From Anthoceros angustus (lineage: Eukaryota; Streptophyta; Anthocerotopsida; Anthocerotales; Anthocerotaceae), in contig MU008202.1 of the NCBI GenBank assembly GCA_010909165.1, positions 62,001 to 126,000 of the forward strand: 64,000 nt of DNA, written 5' to 3'. The position numbers and the translations under genes were made by a program. Below the pieces are notes generated by a model. The model was not told the DNA's origin and searched no databases. It was given only the letters and a program-made list of their open reading frames with translations. Positions 36,824-49,509 of the stretch are shown one piece after another (the stretch's first letter is position 1; each line of letters begins with the position of its first letter).

Positions 36824-39779
36824 CTATCGCCTCCTCATGCCACGTCCCCTGCCCCTAAATCCACCTCTCAATGGTCTCCCGGTCATAGCCCTCTCAGCAT
36901 TTTCTCCCTGGGCACTCTCGGACTGATTCACACAAAACGATCCGCACAAGTATTAGCGAATCCAGGCTTCGGTCTAGGAAAGTCAAACCGACAACAAAGG
37001 AAGATAGAAACAGCTATCACCTTGGGGTTCTTGATTGTCTCGTCCACACTCAGGATCAGACACGCTGCTTCTGTGGCTGCCGTTATGGCATTTATCTAGA
37101 ATTACGCAAGCTCAGATTTAGTTCACAGTTAAAGAGGGCAGTAAGAGGGACCTGCCTGAACACTACTGACCCACAACAGAGTTTCTGGTGCTGTTACCTT
37201 CACGACAGAGGGCTCCCACACAAAGTTGGAGTAAGTGTCAATGATGCCACCGGTATCGATCTCCACACCGAAGAGAGCACCCTCTCCTGCATCAGTATGA
37301 CACAGCTTAATGACAGGCAAATATCCTCAAGCAATATCTCCAGACGGACAAGAGTAGACTGCTGCTGGTTCTACCTGATGGAAGGGCATGCTTCTGCCGA
37401 AGTTTGTTGAGAACATCAGTAGCGTCAAATCCAGCATTGTCACACAGCTGCCGAGGAATGACCTGAATGCATCCCAGAAAGAGATGACAATTTCGACCTA
37501 GCATAGAGGCGGATTATCTGGGGAAGCATTTGATTTCCAGTGAGAAGGTACCTCAAGTGCTTTTGCATACGCATTGATGAAAAGCTGTGACTTCCCTGGA
37601 ATTGTCCGAGCATACTGGCGAAGGTACCTGCTGATCTCCATCTGGATCATGCAGCCAGGCACATGTGTAACCTCAATGGACACTTGCAGTTCAAAGAAAC
37701 AGAAACAGCTCCGGCCAACAGATTGAACAACTTACATCTATAGCCCCACCACCTGCAACGACAGTCGAGTTTTTATATGCTCTCCGGACTATCATGATTG
37801 CATCATGCAAACTGCGTTCTGCTTCTTCGATGAACTGCCCACCACAATCCAGAAAAACAGCACACAGTAACGTCAACAACAGTTAAAGGAAAAAAAGTAA
37901 CAGACTTTAGCAACCAACTCCACTAAAACTGGTGAAAGACAGCAGAAGTCTGGCACACCTGATCTGCACCCCCACGCAAAACAATGGTTGCCGTCTCTCC
38001 AGATGGACACCCCGTAAAGATGTTGAATCGCTCATTGCCCACCTGTCTCTCCTCAAACAGCTCACAGACACCTAGAACCTGAAATCTCATGTCTCCATGT
38101 GAGTAAAATCATGCAAGAACACGTCCTGGCCCACCCCTTTCTTTGTGTACTGAAAGTTGACCCCAAGAACCAGCTTACATCTGGAACCAAGTTGTTGACA
38201 GTAGTCTGAACAGAACCACCTGTAGCATTTGCAACTCTATTCAAATCTTCTTCCATCACTCGTCCAGCACAGAAAATATCACGATCTGCAAAGTACTGTG
38301 AAGAGGCAAGTAGTGTTAGGCTCAGAATTGTGGAACAAAACAGTCCATCATGCAAGGACTGAATGCTACGGTTGCTGCAGGAGAGGACAGGATACCTGAG
38401 TGGCCAAGTCACCAATCGCCAGCCGTGACAACACGATCTTTGCACCACTCTTCACACAGTTCTCCAGCTTCTCATAGATAATATTCCACTCCGCATCAAC
38501 AATAGACTGGTACTGTGAAGGATCCGATAGCCTGCAGCAACCAAATTGCACCTTGATTAAAAAGTGATAACCAGCTACTTTTGAATAGAGGAAAAGCTTG
38601 CTGCTGAGCAACACCTGACTTCCGCATTCTCTTTCTCTGACTTTAATTCCAGCTCCAGATTGAGGAGCAAAATCTTAGGATTCTCAAAGGTTTTAGGCTG
38701 TTGTTCAAATCCAGCATATGAGAAAGTCTTCTTGAATGCAACACCCTTCACCAGAAAGGAATCCCGCATGGTCCCACCTTGTACCTGACTCAACATCATC
38801 CGACCAAAGTGAACCATCTCCTACCGCTGTGAGGCTACTGAAAAGAAGATTGAGGAGCTACATTACCGCTGGCTGGGAGCAATAACAAGGATCTAAAGAC
38901 CCTAAAGAAAGGGTTAAAACCAAACCTTCTTGATCCCAATCATACTCAGTCGATCATCTTCTCCTAGAACAGAAACTGCATCAACAACCATCTTGGCAAA
39001 GAAATCCTTCTCCCCACCAACAAGCTTCGAACTCAGAGTTGTGGCAGCACATTTCTCAAGCAACGACTTCTTCTCCTCCGAGCTCTTCCCTTCTATACTA
39101 ATAGCCAGCTCGCGTAACTTCTGGACAGCCTGCAACATCACAACCCCTGGCGTGTGTTAGATAATGACCTACAACTTGTGACCATACAGTTACGTGTGAA
39201 CCACTCGCAACCGCACCAAATTCGACGCGGTTCGAAAACTTCGTATGATGAGCTGAGGGTGAACACCATCCTCCACAAACGGCTTTGCTTCTTTCAAAAA
39301 CTCGCCAGCCAGGAGCACCACAGTTGTTGTTCCGTCGCCGACCTGCACAAGCCATTAGGATCAACAACAACGTTGTGGTCAAAAAATGGCGCTGGCTGAA
39401 GGCATAATTGTCGGCTAAACCGGAGTCCAAGCTCACCAACCGACTTTCAAACGCACATTGAGCAACAGGTCAGGATCACACGCCACACAAGCAGCTGCTG
39501 CTCATCAAAACCACCCCCCACCTCCGCGTCCTGCGATTTTGCAATCTCCACAAGAATCTTGGCTGCCGGATGCACGATATCCAGCAGCTTCATAATCGTG
39601 GCCCCGTCATTGGAGATCGTTGTCCCCTTGGAGTCATGGATTAGCTTGTCCATGCCCCGGGGCCCGAGCGTGGACCGAACGGCATCGACAACTGCGACAC
39701 AAGCGTTGATGTTGCTTATCAGTTGAGGCTTGCCTTGCGAAGTGTCCGTCCCCTCCTTCAGCAATATGATCTGCGCCAT
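36824..39779 (-). CDS. CCT7: T-complex protein 1 subunit eta (CCT7 chaperonin)
   Basis: Subunit of the cytosolic CCT/TRiC ring that folds actin, tubulin and WD40 proteins using ATP. Thirteen exons were placed on the minus strand: 39779-39522, 39342-39217, 39129-38926, 38784-38615, 38531-38396, 38295-38179, 38078-37959, 37834-37736, 37641-37552, 37462-37375, 37286-37198, 37095-37021 and 36922-36824. Phases agree throughout and give 556 residues, the family length. Diagnostic blocks: [32 protein letters not shown], then [16 protein letters not shown] (nucleotide-binding GDGTT), VVAGGGAID, and the C-terminal tail GRGRGMRRR. Introns are 82-187 bp. ATG 39779 is chosen because [12 protein letters not shown] is the conserved start; the frame opens further upstream without support. 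It is divergent from RPS4, 372 bp away. Confidence 0.97.
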
Positions 39780-41292
<1,513 letters not shown>

Positions 41293-41895
41293 ACGTTTGG
41301 TAGGTATGGGCATATGATACTGTAGGAAAAGTTGTACCACCCTGGGGCGTTATTGAAATTTTGAGTGGGACACATGAGCGGCATGAATGGCGAGAAACTG
41401 TACCATAGTGTGGTGAGGAATTTTGGTATCTTGATGCGGTTCACTGAAATTAGGTCGCACGTGTTTCGTGCGAGGTGTCCTTCATGGTCCAATTTTGCGC
41501 AATCTTTGTTCGTTACCATGACCCTCAAGGTATCTGCTAAGACAATCTACTGCGCGTTACGTCCTTTCGTAATGATACGACCGTTCCATTACCCGTGTGT
41601 GATTTACCGTATGGACTGATCGTCGTGACTTGAAAGTCAGTGGAGACGATGAAGAGATTTGTTCCTCCTGAAACCAGATGATATACTCCAACACAATCTC
41701 AATTAAGCGCACAGTTACAGTAAGTAGCTACCTTGCCCCACAGGCAGGCCATAGCTCTATAACTATTTTACAACGCCTCACATTGTCGCCTGTAAAGAAT
41801 AAGAAAGCCCTGGCAAAGACCAGAGCAAGCTCAGAGTACACAGTGAAAGATAACCCATTTCACCTATTCACCATGTGCACGCTCACAACAAAGAG
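41293..41895. other. Convergent spacer between RPS4 and the membrane-protein gene
   Basis: About 600 bp holding the RPS4 3' UTR (left) and that of the minus-strand gene (right). No ORF or repeat of interest. Confidence 0.6.
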
Positions 41896-43385
41896 CTACA
41901 CATGATCGCCAAGAAGACCTTGCAACTCCTTCCTTCTCCGTTCCACTTCCTGGAAACATCGAAATATTACAAAGAATGCACCAACATACAGTCGATTCAA
42001 CAATATGTAGTGACCATATTCATCACAGACCTCAAGATCCTTGATAGCTTGATCTCGCCACTGAGCTTTTTTGACACGAGCCCTCTTCAGGTTGCCCATG
42101 CAGAGAAGGCCCTGCTCCAGAAGAGGTGAAAGAAGAATATCACTTACAGAGAGAAATGTCGATGCCGGTAACATCAGAGAGCTACACTATTCGTCTGTTC
42201 TTATAAATGAAAGGGATTTTACTTACAGATACCACATAGAGAACACCACAAGCAAAAAGAGCCCAAGCGGCAGCTTCATGGAGCTGGCCCTCTAGGTCAG
42301 TTTCGCCGCTTGCATGGGAGAGAGCCTTGGTCATTACAGCGACACTGACATGATCCAACAAGCCTAGGTGAGACGCTCTGGAGACACTATCACACTTGAA
42401 AGGTAACAAAACCTGGACAAAAAGAATGCTTAAAGTAAATGACAGCAGCTTACAAAATCTGAAGCATTCCCCTTCCAACCCAGTATTCGAGGATCTGACA
42501 CAACGGGGATATTAGAATTGCAAACACTCACATGATAGGAAGTTCGAAAAGAAGATTGTCTCTGCAAAGAAAACCTTACCTTCCAAAAGTTGAAAATTCT
42601 CTCCCACTCTGTCTCAGCAACTGCCACAAAAAACGCAAGGACTACAGCGTAGCACCGCAGTATTCCAACAAAAACCTGCAAATCCAACCAGAAGATTTGA
42701 GAACAGGAGATCAAAAAACGCTCCGACAGCTTCTCACTTGCAAAAGCCAACAAGCTAAGTTATGACACGTCCTTGTACGACCAAACCAAATGCGCAGCAA
42801 GATCTCTTAAAGTTTGCTTGAGCTGACCACAGAAAGGTACACAAGTAAGCAACTCGGTACTATGGCATGCGCAATCACCTCGAAAAGCACAACTTCCCAT
42901 CATTCTTCGCTGCACCACGGCAGCTGCTAAATGTGCAGCTCTAGAGGCACAAACTGACAGGAAACAGGGACGAGATGATCTACTGCTCCTCCGCTGCAAT
43001 AGCCACAAGCAAGAATTCAGGGATGCTGAAGAGCACGAACATTTTGGCCGGACTTGAAGGAGCGGACGGAGGAGATGGCATTCATGACCCCGCAGAAGAG
43101 CGCACTGACGGCGGTAGCAACGCTGAGGCAACGGTAGACCAAAAGCACGCTGTCACCACGTTCCTTGGCAACGCGCACTTCATCTAGCAGAGCGTGCGGA
43201 TCCTTAGCCTCCTGGTAATTGAGGTGCTCGCCGATCTCGGAAGACGCCATGTCTGCGCTCATCTTCCGCTCGCGCCGGTTTCCGGTGTCCAGCCTTTCCC
43301 CCGAAGCACTGCGAAACATGTTTCCGGCTGCGCCGCATTTGGCTGTGGCCGTGGCGGGAGCAGGAGCGAGGACGGAGGCAGTCAC
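41896..43385 (-). CDS. Probable plastid membrane protein with COPI_assoc/TVP15-like region
   Basis: Six exons (43385-43041, 42675-42580, 42494-42454, 42344-42227, 42111-42031, 41949-41896) join in phase to 244 residues. The first 45 residues (MTASVLAPAPATATAK, few acids, Ser/Ala/Arg-rich) look like a chloroplast transit peptide. A first hydrophobic helix VYRCLSVATAVSALFCGVM is followed by VFVGILRCYAVVLAFFVAVA-ETEW, then ILEYWVGRGMLQIFVAVMTK and a helix WALFACGVLYVV. A charged coiled-coil-like tail follows (KRARVKKAQWRDQAIKDLE, VERRRKELQGLLGD). The order R-x-Y-helix, ETEW, GRGxxxIF resembles the COPI_assoc (TVP15) membrane domain; this is from memory and moderate. The donor after exon 1 (AAT|GTTCGT) is weak, but the resulting join SGQN-VFVG is the only one that keeps frame. 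Exact role unknown. Confidence 0.75.
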
Positions 43386-43624
43386 GCGTGGCCGAGCTTA
43401 TACGGCGGGACACATGTCCGCGAGGCAGAGGCACGTACACAACACGCCTCGATTCGCTTTACGACAGAAACGCTCGACAAAAATCAACGAGAGTCCGTCT
43501 GTACAAAACCGATTGTGTGTTCGTCAGGGATACGGTGGCTGTGGCTTTGGCGTCTGAGTCGCAACCGAACCGGGGATCATGGCCACCTCTGTGACGGCAT
43601 TCACACAAGGGCAAGGAAGTTGCG

Positions 43625-45050
43625 TCAGAGATGCTGGCATTTCTCAGATCCTTGCATCCAAGCAGGTGAGGATGTAGGCTGACCTGAAGGAGCCTTCTTT
43701 GCACAGTACTTGCCGAAGACATCGTTCAGCACGTTGTTGGAGGTGAGGGAAGCTCGCAGGAGCTGCAAAATCTGTATCAAGGTTTTGACCCTCTCGGTTA
43801 GAGATGGGGGCAGGAAATCTGCAGTGAGCACATGTGTGGAATTTGGGGGGTTCAACACGGACCTCTTCAGATCCGATGAGGATGTCGATGTGGTCCAAGT
43901 CACTCACTCTTTCCTTCATGTGCAAGTGCATGAAGGACTTGATAGCGGAGTTGACAAAGATTTCCAGGGTATTGGTGATGATAAATGAGCTTCCGTCCTT
44001 CACGTAACCCACAGGAAACTCGTCCTCCTCAGCCATGATGTTGGCAGTTGGGACCACTGGTTCTCCCGGCAACTGTTTGTGAAAAGTTTCTTTGATGCCA
44101 TTCCCTTTTGCAGCGAAATTGCAATTCTTGCCACCATTTTTGGCAGCCACTGGGCAGGCGGAGGAGGCCTTCCTTGCCCCAGGGTGCTGGCATCCTCCTC
44201 CAGCTCCTGGTTTATCAGGTGTCTTAGTGCGCGGGCAGATGCTGCATATAGGTTTTCCTTCAGGGTACGGAGGAGGCCCCAGGATGAGGGCCAGCTGTGC
44301 TGCTTCTGCCTCTGCTTGGGCTGCCTCGTCCATATCCTCCACAATTCTGCAAAGGATAGTCATCTGCCGCCGGTGTTTTGGACACCTTGTGGCCTCAATT
44401 TTGGAGATGTATGGGCAGTCTTTTCCACAGTTGTAGTAGGTGGTCACCTTCTCGGGTGGAGGTCCAAAATCCACCGTGATATTGAACAGTTTCCCATTGA
44501 AGTCTGTTCCAGGAAGCGGATTTAACAAGAGCTGCTTGTCCTGGCACATCCTCTGCTCGTCCATGTTTACCACACTCTCATAAATAGAGCCCACGCTGGT
44601 CAGTGGGGCCATAATGGCATTCTTATCCCTGTTACTCATGAACGAGGCCTTGGAGGACCCTTGGGGCACACCAGAGGCAGCTTCAGCCATGGCCTGAGCA
44701 GCAGCCATGGAAGGTGGAGGTATGGGCTCAGCTTTTAAGATGTGTCCCTCGGCCAGGAGCTTCACGACACAACCTATAGGCAAGGTCAGGAAGCCCATAA
44801 GCATATCCACCATATCCTTCCCTGCTTCCATGCACATCACCATCTTGCTTGTTCTACTGTACAAGAGAGTGGCTTTGATGGGCTTGTTAATAGTGACGAT
44901 CGTGATGAACTGTGACGACCTCCTCATGGTCTCCTCTTTCGCATTTTCCTTCGACTCAGCGAGGCAGTTCAGTACTTGCACCTTTCCTGGTGCGGCACCA
45001 ATTCCTGCTGGCGCCCCCTTGAAAGCGTTCTCCTTCCCAGCACAAGCCAT
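43625..45050 (-). CDS. DUF674 family protein
   Basis: Plant family of unknown function. Two exons are proposed: 45050-43863 and 43771-43625, joined across a 91-bp GT-AG intron. Reading straight through the intron stays open but ends in an unrelated tail, while splicing restores the expected C-terminus EE-ILQLLRASLTSNNVLNDVF. The N-terminal half has TIVTINKPIKATLLYSRTSK, AGKDMVDMLMGFLTLPIG and TSVGSIYESVVNM; the second half has VGYVKDGSSFIITNTLEIF and AIKSFMHLHMKERVSDLDHI. These are the two half-repeats of DUF674. The middle (about residues 200-300) is Cys-rich with spaced Cys pairs. ATG 45050 lies in good context (ACCATGGCT); an in-frame ATG at 45104 would add 18 residues. About 444 residues in total. 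It sits 239 bp upstream of the membrane-protein gene on the same strand. Confidence 0.88.
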
Positions 45051-45668
45051 GGTTGCGTGCGACTCAAGACCACTCCGACGCAGATTGCTAGTGCAACAGC
45101 ACACCCCCTTATCTCATCCAATATCCGTCCCTCCTATCAGCTTTCCGCATACATCCAAACCCTGAGCTGTCAGATGACACCCCTGCGGTTTTTGCATCAC
45201 TTTCGGCCCGATCTGTGCAACACAAATCTCCATTCCGCGACCAGTAGAGCAGCAACCCGGTGGTCAGCCCAGCTGCCTGGCCTGTTCAGAAAGGCCGAGC
45301 TCGAGAAGGAAGGGTAAGACATTTTCATTGTGCGCCTGCCCCTGCCACAACATCCCGCCCGCATCATCGCTGCCCGATCAACCGGTCTACAGCCATGCTG
45401 GGTCGGCACATGTGCAGCAGTCGTGAGAATCACATTCAAGCGGCAAGACGATGCCAGAAAGGCCGCTCTCCAAAGGACGAGCAGGCCTGAAGGCGACCAA
45501 ACGCAATCTTCCTGCCACCTAATCCCTGTCCTACAGGTTGCCATAACTGCTGGGATCTCGACGTGCTCCTTGGAGTTGCAGGCAGCGCCTGTGAGCAAAG
45601 CTCGCAGATGAAGCCGCCCGTCCCTCCTGATATCACGTAGCATACGCCAGCGAACAGGCCTTGGCGCC
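45051..45668. other. Divergent spacer between DUF674 and CCDC24-like genes
   Basis: About 620 bp between the two divergent starts. Upstream exons or 5' UTR of the plus-strand gene may lie in 45260-45620, but none could be fixed. Confidence 0.5.
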
Positions 45669-47442
45669 TTGGAGGCTGGAGGTAGTGGGACTGATGCAGC
45701 TCGCAGGCGAGCAAACCGTTATGTGTCCTGGCCTCGGGACACCCTGCTGTTGGAGCAAGCCCTAGGCCAGTCTGTGATGCAGTCTGTGAAGGAGGACGAT
45801 GGCAGCTTGGATGCCAAGAGTGTGTGCTCCAGCGGCAATCCTTGGCGCCATGTGCAGACGCTGCTCTGGAGTGACCTGCAAGCTGTGATCAAAGCGCCGG
45901 AGCAGCCGGTGGTGCGAGCCGTGATAGGGAGCAATTTGATCGAGGAGAACGAGCAACTCTTCCTGGAAGCCGATGCTTTAGAGGAGATACTGCACGGGAT
46001 CGAGGAGGAAACGCAGAAGCGTCTTTCTTCTCACCGCCTCTTTGACACACCTGCGCGCTTGTTGCTGGAGCGGGAGATCCAACTCCTTCTGCAGTCTTTG
46101 CAGAAGAGCTCCAATTCCGCCGAGGAGCTGCAAGGCCTTGCTGCCGGTCCTGGGTCTGCGGTTGCTCAACCGACTGAGCCCGCGAGGAGACGGGGGTCGG
46201 AGACAGGCTCGTCCGGGGCTGCTGCAGCGAGGCAGGTTCGCGGTGACAGGGTTTCGCCGCGGGAGAACAGCAGTGTTGCTTCTTCCGTCGGGAGGCTGGA
46301 TTTTCGACATCTTGAGAGCGCGGAGGTGCTGGATCCTGCCAAGGTGGAGCAGTTTGCAGAGAGCCCGAGTGACAAGCGTGTTGTCAGCTACGTCATCGGG
46401 AAGTCTACTTTGCAGGAGAGAGCCAATTCTGGGCTGCCCTCAGATGGCTGGACATCGAGGACAAACTCATCCCGGTCCCCTTCCTCCAATCCCAGCAGTA
46501 GCCGGAGCAGCCAGCTGGAGAACAACATGTCCCGGGCATCGTCTGGACTATCCACCAGATCCTGCAACAACGCTTTGGTGGTTGATTGCATCAAACCCTA
46601 CTTAAACTACAACGACATAGATGTTGTGGCTGACAGGATTCGCCATGCTCTGGCCTCCGAGCGTGTAAACTCAACTCCCCATCCTCATCTGCTGCTGCCT
46701 TTTTCTCCTGCTAGTGGCATCTCCAAGCTAGGTTCACTAACAACCTCGTTGCTCGCTGCTCAGATTGTCCTTGCAGAGGACGTTGCTTACTTACGGGAAT
46801 GCCTTGAGAAATCTGCGGAACTGTATTCATGTGTGAGTAAGCAGGCCAAACCGGACTCCACAGCTTCATCTAAACCTTCCCAGTCCTCAGCCCCAAAATG
46901 CACTGCTGTTCTGGGTTGCAAACCGCGATGTTATTTGATATGACAGGTTCCCTACACAAAAAATGTTCTCCATCCACTCCGCAATTGATGACAGGGAACC
47001 AGGTTTCCAGGTTTCGTGCATGCAACAGCTCAAGTTTTTCTCTCAGGCTTCCAACCGTCTTTCTCAAGCTTTCAACTCTTCTGTGATTTGACAGGTGAAG
47101 ACCGCCCCCCCATCCTTGAGTGAGCTGAAAGACTGCGGCAGGAACCTGGAGCGGAGACTGCATTCTGAAACACAGCTGAGTAGAATCAACAAGGCATTGG
47201 GTTCCAGAGGGGCAAAACAGCCATCATCCACTTTTTTACACAGGGTTGCTGACATGAAGCGTCCTCTTCTTCCCAGCCTGTCACACGCACCCAAGCCTGA
47301 CGTTCCCCTTCCGGTGCCGGTGCTCGGAAAAGGTAGTCCACCACTACCCTTCAGGCGCACAAGTCTGAGGCCGGGCCAAAGTGGAAATGAGCCCGGCAGG
47401 GCTCAAGACATACATCGGAGAGCTTCGTATGGGGACACGTAG
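45669..47442 (+). CDS. CCDC24: CCDC24-like coiled-coil protein
   Basis: Proposed exons 45669-46664, 46764-46832 and 47095-47442 (about 470 residues). The 99-bp segment 46665-46763 starts GTAAAC and ends CTCAG. It is open in frame, but removing it brings YNDIDVVADRIRHALASER directly onto IVLAEDVAYLRECLEKSAEL. The next join gives ELYSC-VKTAPPSLSELKDC. Human CCDC24, as I recall it, shows the same order: an N-terminal helical block (here WRHVQTLLWSDLQAVI, then LLLEREIQLLLQSLQ), a Ser-rich linker, a block with a DQVARHL-like helix, a RCLEEE-like helix and a final LAELK-like helix. That family occurs mainly in ciliated organisms. The assignment is inference from this order plus short matches. Residues 150-300 are low-complexity Ser/Arg. 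Upstream exons are possible; the C-terminus is Pro-rich. It is convergent with the MORN gene. Confidence 0.6.
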
Positions 47443-48569
47443 GTGCAAGCCGTCCAACACATTCCAACATGCCCTCGCCCTCCCCTTCCTACCAAGTATT
47501 TCTTAGGTTTGTGGTACTTGTGGTGGTGGTTCCCGAAATGGGAAAGGGAAAAGTGGGTGCGTTATGGGCTAAGAAATAAGAAGTGGGGTACTCACACTTT
47601 CACCACAAGGTGAGGGAGTCCTGCTTCTCTCATGCAGGTACGTTGTTGTTAAGCATCTCGATAGGTACTTAGGGAGTGCATGCCCTTGGTGCTAGTAGCT
47701 TATGCACACCATGGTAAGGGTTCATAGGAAATTTTTATCTAATTGGATTACGATGAATTATTTTTTTTTCTCTATCTGGGTATCGTATAGTATGTATTAT
47801 CTATTTAATATATATTTTACTAAAATACAACTTACTTCATAAAAAATGGGATTATTTTAAACTAAAACTTTTAACCACTTTTTATATATCTAGGTGTTTA
47901 GATTACCTTATTTTAGTTGTAATATATATTATTAATTTTACACATATGTATGCTAAAGAATCTACCCATGGAACAAATCAAATAAAGGTGTACAGAATTT
48001 TAAGGTACAGTTTTAAGTCAGTATGCATACATTTAAGTCGACAAAAAGGAGGCCAACTGGACAGTATGAAGCCCGTGCTTCAGTTGTAAGGTGTAGTTTT
48101 AAGTAAGTATGTACACATTTAGGTCTACATAAAGGAGGCCAACTCGACAAAGCCCGTGCTTCAGTTGTAAGGTGTAGTTTTAAGTAAGTATGTACACATT
48201 TAAGTCTACATAAAGGAGGCCAACTCGACAATATGTAGCACTTGCTTCAATTAACTATTCTATCTGTAGCACTTGCTTCAATTAACTATTTTATCGAACT
48301 AAAGCAAATGTGAACTTGTGAGCATGAAGTCTCCTTCCCTAGGGAAACTCACATATCTTATTTTTATGTTCACCTGTCTATCTCTAAAATTCAAAGAATA
48401 CGACTTGCTTGTTCCTTCACAAAAATAAATTGATCTTCATAAGCTGTCCTGGAGTTGTTTTATCTATTGTGAGATTCAATGCGGTCCATACACTTTTCTT
48501 ATTATATTTCCTAAATTTTAAAGAATACGACTTACTTGTTCAATCACAAAAATAAATGATCTTCAAAAG
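47443..48569. other. AT-rich convergent spacer with tandem repeats
   Basis: Spacer between the stops of the CCDC24-like (+) and MORN (-) genes. The first 250 bp are mixed; from about 47720 it is AT-rich. It contains two tandem repeat blocks, given separately. No other gene is seen. Confidence 0.6.
48010..48240. repeat. ~60-70-bp tandem repeat, three to four copies
   Basis: Units contain TAAGTCTACATAAAGGAGGC, CAACTCGACAA, AGCCCGTGCTTCAGTTGTAA and GGTGTAGTTTTAAGTAAGTA in order. The first copy is diverged, and the second and third are nearly identical. Confidence 0.9.
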
Positions 48570-48632
48570 CTATCCTGGAATTGTTTTATCCGTTGTGAGA
48601 TTCAACGCGGTCCACACACCCTTCTTATTATA
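48386..48632. repeat. 123-bp tandem duplication overlapping the MORN gene 3' end
   Basis: Two adjacent copies of a segment with GAATACGACTTRCTTGTTC, ATCCTGGARTTGTTTTATC and GTGAGATTCAAYGCGGTCC. The right copy encodes the last residues and stop of the MORN gene, while the left copy is a diverged, non-coding duplicate of that end. Confidence 0.9.
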
Positions 48633-49509
48633 CTCACCTTCTAATACATTCTTGTTTCTAGAGAACTTGAACTTGCCAGGTCCAATAGGTTTGTTTTTTG
48701 TAAAAGTGCCTTCATACACATTTCCATCTCTTAAAATCCATTCTCCTTTTGTAAAATTTCCCTTATCCCAAGTTCCTGCAAACTGCATATAGTTTCTATG
48801 AATCAATCACAATTCTACTTTTTTTTGTATTTTATTATTGTTAAAAATATTTATGTTTATCATATACCTTGTAATAACATGAAAGAAAATCACCCAATAT
48901 AGATTGATACCTGGCTCATTGTTGCCTTAAAATAATAGGTGCCAATTCCATGCTTTTTATCATCTTTCCAATCACCTTTGTAAAAATCTCCATTCGGATA
49001 AATGTACATGCCTGTCCCATACTTTTTGTCTCCCATCCAAGTACCTGTAGGCATGTTGATTTTAGATCCATTTGAGATCTTTTTAATAATAAAAAATATA
49101 AAAATTAATTTTTAATGGATCAATAACTCACCTTCATAAGTACTTTTATCAGGATATGTCATAATGCCATATCCCGTTTTCTGATTTGCTGCATACATGC
49201 CATCATACTTGGCTTGTTTCTTTTTCTTTGTGAAATTATACACGCCCTTTCCTTGTTTTATACCCTTTTCCATAAACCCTTTGTAGGTATCCCCATTGGG
49301 ATAGGTACAGGTCCCTTCTCCTTGAGGTAAATATCCCTCTAGAAGAGTGCCAGTCCATTCCTATCCATTTTTTTCTTGCTTAGAAAGTGATAAAACAAAA
49401 ATTGTACGATTATAATGATCAATTTGCTTAAATCAAAACACACACTTACAACTTTAGGTTCTTCCTCCTCATCCCCTTCTTCTCCCTCCTCATCCTCATC
49501 ATCAGCCAT
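48570..49509 (-). CDS. RSPH1: MORN-repeat radial-spoke protein, RSP10/RSPH1-like
   Basis: Four exons: 49509-49450, 49360-49132, 49044-48911 and 48782-48570, joined in phase to 211 residues. After an acidic start (MADDEDEEGEEGDEEEEPKV) come about seven MORN-type repeats, including GEGTCTYPNGDTYKGF, GKGVYNF, GYGIMTYPDKSTYEGTW, YGTGMYIYPNGDFYKGDW, HGIGTYYF and a closing NKPIGPGKFKFS. A final block of the form PxGPGKxxF followed by EGEY is what I recall at the C-terminal end of the RSPH1 repeat domain. The length is close to that of the algal spoke-head protein RSP10. Radial-spoke heads sit in motile 9+2 axonemes, which in land plants exist only in swimming sperm. A strong donor-like GAAG|GTGAGT at about 48648 raises the possibility of a different last exon. 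The gene is more AT-rich than its neighbours to the left. Confidence 0.82.
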
